The translations under genes were made by a program, and so were the position numbers. From the NCBI GenBank assembly GCA_035504175.1, contig DATJSJ010000110.1, forward strand, positions 1-18,625: 18,625 nt of DNA, written 5' to 3'. The DNA comes from DATJSJ01 sp035504175. Its GTDB lineage: Bacteria > Pseudomonadota > Alphaproteobacteria > Acetobacterales > Acetobacteraceae. Below are positions 14,419 to 18,625 of this stretch, in pieces (the first letter of the stretch is position 1; each line of letters begins with the position of its first letter). The notes beneath the pieces were generated by a model, which was not told the origin of the DNA, did not search any database, and saw only the letters and a program-made list of their open reading frames with translations.

Positions 14419-14739
14419 ATGGCGCTGACCAGGAGTTTCAAGGAACTGGTGCAAGAGCGGGTGGTGGCCGATCCGGCCTTCGGCGAGGCGCTGCTGCGGG
14501 AGAGTATCGACGTCATGCTGGCCGGCGACGTGGACACCGGCAAGGCGATCCTGCGCGACTACATCAAGGCCACGATTGGTTTCGAGCAACTTGGCGCAGA
14601 AACCGGCACGCAACCCAAGAGCCTCATCCGCATGTTCGGGCCGCGCGGCAATCCCCAGGCGCGCAACCTGTTCGGCGTACTCGGCCATCTGCAAAAGCGG
14701 GCCGGTCTTGCCCTGCATGTTGAGGCAGGACCTCGGTAG
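14419..14739 (+). CDS. HI1420-family antitoxin (helix-turn-helix)
   Basis: A 106-residue DNA-binding antidote of the COG3636/HI1420 type. It begins MALTRSFKELVQERVVADPA (FKE.V..R...DPAF is typical of the family) and continues with ESIDVMLAGDVDTGKAILRDYIKATIGFEQL. The helix-turn-helix region is LGAETGTQPKSLIRMFGPRGNPQARNLFGVLGHLQKR, where the family's usual '..KSLHRML...GNP....L' pattern is clear. The ATG at 14419 is preceded by GGAGG at 14409-14413; an in-frame ATG at 14404 is less likely. It is 47 bases downstream of the toxin, and toxin-first order is normal for this family. It should neutralise the toxin and bind the upstream dyad. Base composition is lower in GC than in flanking core genes, suggesting transfer. 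Confidence 0.82.
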   Translation: MALTRSFKELVQERVVADPAFGEALLRESIDVMLAGDVDTGKAILRDYIKATIGFEQLGAETGTQPKSLIRMFGPRGNPQARNLFGVLGHLQKRAGLALHVEAGPR

Positions 14740-14799
14740 GGAAAACCGGCGGGACTCTCGCCCTGATTCGTGAGACGCGGCCTGCACCGCCTTTGCACG

Positions 14800-15000
14800 T
14801 CACGCAGTCCGTGGCCCGACGAATCCCATGGGAGCCTGCAGCGTCGAGGGTTGCATCCGGGCTTGAATGAGTTCAGCGATCTGGAAGCCCTTGTCCGTGA
14901 CTTTCCACCAGTATCCGAACTTGGAGTTGGCTAAAATCCCGCTATTGGCGTCCTCAATCATCAAACCGATCCACTGGCGCAGCCTCGAGCGCTCGCAGGA
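14800..15000 (-). pseudogene. C-terminal remnant of a winged-helix-like protein
   Basis: On the minus strand a 66-codon open stretch reads ERSRLRQWIGLMIEDANSGI, then LANSKFGYWWKVTDKGFQIA and ELIQARMQPS, ending at TGA 14800-14802. Non-biased amino-acid composition, less GC-rich codons and the 'YWWKVTDKGFQIAEL' pattern (as in winged-helix 'W.LT.KG..IAEL') suggest real coding origin. A stop (15001-15003) cuts it off upstream, next to the end of thyX. A 53-residue ORF from ATG 14961 exists but has no ribosome-binding site. It is best read as a fragment left by rearrangement; the family is not firmly identified. Confidence 0.35.
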
Positions 15001-15007
15001 TCACCCC

Positions 15008-15940
15008 TCACCCCCCCAACGCCCGCTCCATCTCAGCCCATTCCCGCTTCGACAACCCGCTCTCCGCCTGCTCCACGCGCTCGCCGGCCAGCCGCCGGCG
15101 CAGCACGCGCAGCATCGGGCCGGAGAACGTCGCCGCCTCCAGCCGGTAATCGCGAAACGCCGCGTACGTCGCCGGCACCCACGCGCGCAGCACCTCCAGC
15201 ATCGCCTCGGCATAGGCACGGATTTCGTATTGCGCATGCGGGTCGGCGCGCAGCGACAGGAAGTGCAGCCAGTTGTGCAGATCCGTCTTCCAATACCACT
15301 GCGTATAGGTGTTCAGCGTCAGGTTGATCCGCGCCAGCTCCCGCGCCAGCCCCTGGCGATCGGGATCCGCGGCCGCATCATCCGAGCCCTCGTTCAGCAG
15401 CCAGGCGTAATGCGCATGCGCCCGCGCCGCGTCGTCGCGCAGCAGCTCGAGCGCCCTCTCCGCCTCCGCCCCCTGCAGCACCGCGCCGCGCCCCTGCCGG
15501 TTGGCGCTCGACTGCGCCGCGAGCTGCTCGGGCGCGGGCAGGTAGAACTCACGATCGACAATCGAATACCGCGCGGAATACTCGTTCACGTTCGCCGTGC
15601 GATGCCGGATCCACTGCCGCGCCACGAAGATCGGCAGCTTCACGTGGAACTTGATCTCGCACATCTCGAACGGCGTCGAATGCCGGTGGCGCATCAGGTA
15701 GCGGATCAGCCCGGCATCCTCGGAGACGCGGCGCGTGCCGCGCCCGTAGGAGACGCGCGCCGCCTGCACCACGGCCGCGTCATCGCCCATGTAGTCGATC
15801 ACCCGGATGAAGCCATGATCCAGTACCGGAATGACGCGGTACAGCATCTCTTCCAGCGCCGGGACGGTTGCCCGGCGGGTGGAGGCGCCGGCGGCGCGCA
15901 GCGCCTCGATCTCCGCCTGCTGCTCGGGGGAAAGGGTCAT
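15008..15940 (-). CDS. thyX: Flavin-dependent thymidylate synthase
   Basis: A 310-residue FAD enzyme making dTMP from dUMP with methylene-tetrahydrofolate and NADPH (EC 2.1.1.148). The signature RHRTANVNEYS (residues 112-122, the RHR-x7-S motif) is intact. Conserved MRHRHSTPFEMCEIKFHVKL and PIFVARQWIRHR precede it, and NTYTQWYWKTDLHNWLHFLS with PHAQYEIRAYAEAM follows, providing FAD and dUMP contacts. ATG 15940 begins MTLSPEQQAE; an in-frame GTG at 15982 would add 14 unconserved residues. The Shine-Dalgarno is weak. It is transcribed divergently from the tmRNA gene and ends next to the acquired toxin-antitoxin patch. Confidence 0.96.
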   Translation of the reverse strand: MTLSPEQQAEIEALRAAGASTRRATVPALEEMLYRVIPVLDHGFIRVIDYMGDDAAVVQAARVSYGRGTRRVSEDAGLIRYLMRHRHSTPFEMCEIKFHVKLPIFVARQWIRHRTANVNEYSARYSIVDREFYLPAPEQLAAQSSANRQGRGAVLQGAEAERALELLRDDAARAHAHYAWLLNEGSDDAAADPDRQGLARELARINLTLNTYTQWYWKTDLHNWLHFLSLRADPHAQYEIRAYAEAMLEVLRAWVPATYAAFRDYRLEAATFSGPMLRVLRRRLAGERVEQAESGLSKREWAEMERALGG

Positions 15941-16046
15941 GCGCCTGCTCGCCTGATCATGGCCGGCCACCCCGGCCGGCACCGCCCGAGGCTTAGCGCC
16001 GACCGCGAGTCGGCCGCACCCCCTGTCGCAACCGCCCCGTCTCGCC

Positions 16047-16052
16047 TATATT
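16047..16052 (+). promoter_or_regulatory. Candidate -10 element of the ssrA promoter
   Basis: TATATT stands out in very GC-rich DNA about 40 bases ahead of the tmRNA acceptor piece. The matching -35 region (near TGTCGC, 16024-16029) is weak. A hairpin GCCGG-TTCG-CCGGC (16059-16072) follows directly and could be the 5' end of the precursor. Confidence 0.4.
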
Positions 16053-16087
16053 CACGCTGCCGGTTCGCCGGCTATGGCGATAAACGA

Positions 16088-16347
16088 TGCGTGGAATAAG
16101 CGTTGTGGACCCGGGGGCAGTACCCGGCGCCTCCACCAGTTTCCCGGCCGCAGGGGCAACCCGGGCGGCCGGGCCCGACGGGGGCGAAACAGGCTCGACA
16201 CGCGTGGTAAAGACCCATCTTTCGCTCGGCATGGTTCCGCCGTTATCGGGCCATATCACAAGTGCCAACGATAACTTCGAGGCGCTCGCTGTCGCTGCAT
16301 AAGCGATAAGCGCGGTACGGGGGGCACCGGGCAACAGAAGCCCCCCA
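16088..16347 (+). ncRNA. ssrA: Transfer-messenger RNA, circularly permuted two-piece alphaproteobacterial type
   Basis: The precursor is encoded in reversed order. The acceptor piece comes first: T-stem CCGGG/CCCGG (16111-16115/16123-16127), acceptor strand CGCCTCC (16128-16134), then A and encoded CCA (16136-16138). After a 41-base spacer comes the coding piece, beginning GGGGGCGAAACAGG at 16180. Its first seven bases pair with the acceptor strand of the other piece (one G-T pair), closing the tRNA-like domain. GCTCGACACGC pairs imperfectly with GCGTTGTGGAC of the acceptor piece as helix P2. The tag frame runs 16264-16299 and reads ANDNFEALAVAA, followed by TAA. A 7-base stem (16319-16325/16340-16346) ends the coding piece. 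tmRNA rescues stalled ribosomes and marks the product for proteolysis. The outer ends (about 16088 and 16347) are approximate. Confidence 0.92.
16143..16173 (+). other. Hairpin in the excised spacer of pre-tmRNA
   Basis: Within the 41-base spacer between the two mature tmRNA pieces, CCCGGCCGC (16143-16151) pairs perfectly with GCGGCCGGG (16165-16173). Inside it, GGG (16153-16155) pairs with CCC (16160-16162) around a GCAA tetraloop of the GNRA class. Nearly the whole spacer is one strong hairpin that would hold the two pieces together before cleavage. Confidence 0.7.
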
Positions 16348-16422
16348 CTCACCCGCCTCCCCCCCGCTCTTCCCTGCGCCTTGTGCCGGCAGTATGGGAG
16401 GTCCGTTTCCGAGGATTGGCCA

Positions 16423-16995
16423 ATGGACGAGGACCAGGGGCAGCTTCCCGAAAGCCTGCTGCCCTACGAGGAGTGGACTGAAGACGCGTTCCGCCAGGTC
16501 ATGGCGCGCGCACTGGCGCATGTTGCCGCACACGGCCTGCCCGGGCAGCACCACTTCTTCATCACCTTCCGCACCGACCAGCCCGGCGTGGCGATCCCGA
16601 CGCGGCTGCTCGCACAATATCCGGAGGAGATGACCATCGTCCTGCAGCACCAGTTCTGGGATCTGCGGGTGACGGAGAGCGGCTTCTCGGTCGGGCTCTC
16701 CTTCGGCGGCGTGCCGACCACGCTCACCATCCCCTACCGTGCCGTGATCGGTTTCGCCGATCCGCAGGTGCGCTACGGCATCCGCTTCCGCCTGACCGAG
16801 CCCGCCGCCGCGACGGAATCCGAGGCGTCACCCGCCGAAGCCGCCGCCGAGCCGGCGGAGCGGCGCGACCTCGCGCCGATCGTCGCGAGCCCGGCCGGCG
16901 AGGCCGGTCCCGCGGCGGAGGAGGAAAGCGTGCCGGCGGAACCGCAGGTGGTCAGCCTCGACGCCTTTCGCCGCCGCTCCGCGCCCAAGGAATAG
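16423..16995 (+). CDS. sspB: SspB-family ClpXP adaptor (alphaproteobacterial type)
   Basis: A 190-residue protein. The N-terminal two thirds (LPYEEWTEDAFRQVMARALA, LPGQHHFFITFRTDQPGVAI, LLAQYPEEMTIVLQHQFWDL, FSVGLSFGGVPTTLTIPYRA) form the SspB fold that grips the ssrA tag. An acidic Ala/Glu-rich flexible linker follows. The extreme C-terminus (PQVVSLDAFRRRSAPKE) matches the short ClpX-docking tail expected of SspB proteins (the 'VVSLD.FR' pattern). It delivers ssrA-tagged proteins to ClpXP in the cytoplasm. ATG 16423 has GAGG (16411-16414) upstream; a TTG at 16381 is in frame but lies outside the conserved start. It starts about 75 bases after the tmRNA gene whose tag it recognises. Confidence 0.92.
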   Translation: MDEDQGQLPESLLPYEEWTEDAFRQVMARALAHVAAHGLPGQHHFFITFRTDQPGVAIPTRLLAQYPEEMTIVLQHQFWDLRVTESGFSVGLSFGGVPTTLTIPYRAVIGFADPQVRYGIRFRLTEPAAATESEASPAEAAAEPAERRDLAPIVASPAGEAGPAAEEESVPAEPQVVSLDAFRRRSAPKE

Positions 16996-17047
16996 AACCG
17001 GCACGCGCCGCCGGGCACGCCCGAAAGACGGGCCAAAGAGACGGGCC

Positions 17048-17449
17048 ATGCGCTTCACCATCGATCGGATCGACCACATCGTCCTCAACTGCACCGACCT
17101 TGAGGCGACCGCCGCCTGGTACCAGCACGTGCTCGGCATGGAACGCGAGGTGTTCGGCGCGGACCGGCGCACGGCGCTGAAATTCGGCGGCCAGAAGATC
17201 AATCTCCGCCCGGCCGAGGCCGATCCCGCCGCCTGGGTCGCCGCCGCGAGCCCCCTGCCGGGCACCGCCGATCTCTGCTTCATCACCGCCGTCGGCTGGG
17301 ACGAGGTCGTCGCACACCTGCACGATTGCGGCGTCGCGATCGTGGAAGGACCGGTGCCGCGCACCGGCGCGCTCGGACCGATGACCTCGGTCTATTGCCG
17401 CGATCCCGACGGCAATCTGGTCGAAATCGCGTCCTACCTGGCGCGGTGA
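17048..17449 (+). CDS. VOC (glyoxalase/bleomycin-resistance fold) family protein
   Basis: A 133-residue single VOC domain made of two beta-alpha-beta3 repeats. The first is IDHIVLNCTDLEATAAWYQH and VLGMEREVF, with possible metal ligand H10. The second is DLCFITAVGWDEVVAHLHDC, GVAIVEGPVPRTGALGPMTS and VYCRDPDGNLVEIASYL, with ligand E126 in the classic DPDGNLVEI motif. This is the usual size of single-domain VOC enzymes acting as dioxygenases, isomerases or lyases. VYCRDPDGNLVEIASY is shared with proteins annotated as virulence-like or glyoxalase-like, but the substrate is unknown. It lies 52 bases after sspB and 211 bases before queA. Confidence 0.9.
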   Translation: MRFTIDRIDHIVLNCTDLEATAAWYQHVLGMEREVFGADRRTALKFGGQKINLRPAEADPAAWVAAASPLPGTADLCFITAVGWDEVVAHLHDCGVAIVEGPVPRTGALGPMTSVYCRDPDGNLVEIASYLAR

Positions 17450-17660
17450 GCGGCGCGTCCGCCCCGGGGTCGCGTCCGTGCGGGCCGGGCCGCTTCGGCC
17501 GACGGCCCCTCCCGGGCTCTTCCGGCGGGGCGCCGCCATCAGGCCCGCCGCCTGCGACGCCCCACTGCGCGGCTGCGGGGCTTGACGGCGACGCCCCGCC
17601 GGGAAAGGGGCAATGGTGCCATCAACGGGCCGGCCTGCCGATCCGAGGTCGCGCCGCGCG
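17450..17660. other. Intergenic region between the VOC gene and queA
   Basis: 211 bases of very GC-rich DNA with many short GGCC/CCGG dyads. TTGACG at 17582-17587 resembles a -35 element, but no acceptable -10 is seen 16-18 bases later. No hairpin with a T-tract and no gene are recognised. Confidence 0.3.
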
Positions 17661-18625
17661 ATGGGCGTGATGGAAAAGCCGGCCGGGCTGCTGGCGGCTG
17701 ATTTCGATTTCGAGCTGCCGCTTGCGCGCATTGCCCAGCACCCGGCCCGGCCGCGCGACGCAGCCCGGCTCCTGGTGCCCGGGGCCACGCCGCAGGACCG
17801 GGCCGTGCGCGACCTGCCCGACCTGCTGCGGCCCGGCGACCTGCTGGTCGCCAACGACACGCGGGTGATCCCGGCCCAGCTCGAGGCGCGGCGCGGCGCC
17901 GCCCGGATCGGCATCACCCTCGACCGGCCGCTACCGGACGGGAGCTGGCACGCGCTGGCGCGCAATGCCCGCCGGCTGCATCCCGGCGACACGCTCGACT
18001 TCGCCGCCGGCCTGCGTGCGACGATCGAGCGACGCGACACGGATGGCGGCGTGGCGCTGCGCTTCGACCGCGCCGGCGCCGATTTCGCCGCCGCCCTGCA
18101 GCAGGCCGGCGCCCTCGCCCTGCCGCCCTATATCGACCGGCCCGCCGGGCCGACCGAGGCGGACCGATCCGATTATCAGACCGTCTTCGCCCGGCATGAG
18201 GGGGCGGTCGCCGCCCCGACCGCCGGGCTGCATTTCACGCCCGCGCTGCTCGAGGCGCTGGCCGCGCGCGGCATCGGCCGCGTCACCCTCACCCTGCATG
18301 TCGGCGCCGGCACGTTTCTGCCGATGCGGGCCGAGGCGATCGCCGCCCACCGCCTGCACCCGGAGCGCGGCCATCTCGACGCCGCCACCGCCGCCGCGGT
18401 CAACGCCGCGCGCGCCGCCGGCGGACGGATTGTCGCCATCGGCACCACGTCGCTGCGGCTGCTGGAAAGCGCCGCGCGGGAGGACGGCACGCTCGGCCCG
18501 TTCGACGGCGAGACCGATCTGTTCATCCGGCCCGGCTTCCGCTTCCGCATCGCCGACCGGCTGCTGACCAATTTCCACCTGCCGCGCTCGACCCTGTTCA
18601 TGCTGGTCTGCGCCTTCGCCGGTAC
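17661..18625 (+). CDS. queA: S-adenosylmethionine:tRNA ribosyltransferase-isomerase QueA, 5' part
   Basis: About 321 codons are present and the frame is still open at the window edge; the family is about 345-355 residues long, so only the C-terminal end is missing. QueA transfers the ribosyl part of SAM to preQ1 at position 34 of certain tRNAs to give epoxyqueuosine (queuosine pathway). Visible signatures are DFDFELPLARIAQHPARPRD, LLRPGDLLVANDTRVIPAQL, VAAPTAGLHFT, TLTLHVGAGTFLPM, IGTTSLRLLESA, and GETDLFIRPGFRF with TNFHLPRSTLFMLVCAFAG. ATG 17661 with GAGG at 17645-17648 is preferred; ATG 17670 is the alternative. It commonly precedes tgt in bacteria, which may follow outside the window. Confidence 0.95.
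   Translation, partial: MGVMEKPAGLLAADFDFELPLARIAQHPARPRDAARLLVPGATPQDRAVRDLPDLLRPGDLLVANDTRVIPAQLEARRGAARIGITLDRPLPDGSWHALARNARRLHPGDTLDFAAGLRATIERRDTDGGVALRFDRAGADFAAALQQAGALALPPYIDRPAGPTEADRSDYQTVFARHEGAVAAPTAGLHFTPALLEALAARGIGRVTLTLHVGAGTFLPMRAEAIAAHRLHPERGHLDAATAAAVNAARAAGGRIVAIGTTSLRLLESAAREDGTLGPFDGETDLFIRPGFRFRIADRLLTNFHLPRSTLFMLVCAFAG

Noticed and set aside
1..18625. CRISPR arrays, tRNA genes, insertion sequences
   Set aside because: No regularly spaced direct repeats, no cloverleaf apart from the tmRNA tRNA-like domain, and no transposase motifs or terminal inverted repeats were seen by eye.

Overview
The window is chromosomal DNA of a high-GC bacterium. It is most likely an alphaproteobacterium, and Acetobacteraceae or a close relative is a reasonable guess. 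Support for this comes from the circularly permuted (two-piece) tmRNA gene with tag ANDNFEALAVAA, an alphaproteobacterial-type SspB next to it, the hflK-hflC pair, flavin-dependent ThyX, and very GC-rich third codon positions in nearly every gene. No rRNA, tRNA, CRISPR array or intact insertion sequence was found.

Left part (1-4157). The end of an ABC transporter permease is followed by a terminator-like double hairpin and then a tight three-gene unit: a 4-pyridoxolactonase-like metallo-hydrolase, a GMC oxidoreductase resembling pyridoxine 4-oxidase, and an SDR resembling pyridoxal 4-dehydrogenase. Together they would carry out the first three steps of vitamin B6 degradation (pyridoxine to pyridoxal to 4-pyridoxolactone to 4-pyridoxate), the route characterised in Mesorhizobium loti. 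Later ring-cleavage steps are not in the window and could lie to the left. Adenine phosphoribosyltransferase (apt) and an exported solute-binding-like protein follow.

Middle part (4248-10428). A YbfB/YjiJ-type MFS transporter and an exported alpha/beta hydrolase with an Asp nucleophile are read leftwards. A LysR regulator is divergent from the hydrolase and has a dyad in the shared intergenic region. An NTF2-like protein lies downstream of LysR. A TauD/TfdA dioxygenase follows, read leftwards.

Right part (10508-18625). hflK-hflC (FtsH modulators) is divergent from the Mrp/ApbC iron-sulfur carrier ATPase. Next is a lower-GC patch (about 13.9-15.0 kb) that looks acquired. It holds a RelE-like/HI1420-like toxin-antitoxin pair under a perfect dyad and a C-terminal remnant of a winged-helix-like protein. 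The core genes thyX, ssrA (tmRNA), sspB, a VOC-family protein and the 5' part of queA follow. ssrA and sspB are neighbours and act in the same process, namely tagging of stalled nascent proteins and their delivery to ClpXP.

The points most worth a second look are the compact B6-catabolic operon with its hairpin just ahead of the first ribosome-binding site, the toxin gene that lacks any ATG/GTG/TTG start, and the permuted tmRNA precursor whose excised spacer folds into a long GNRA-capped hairpin.
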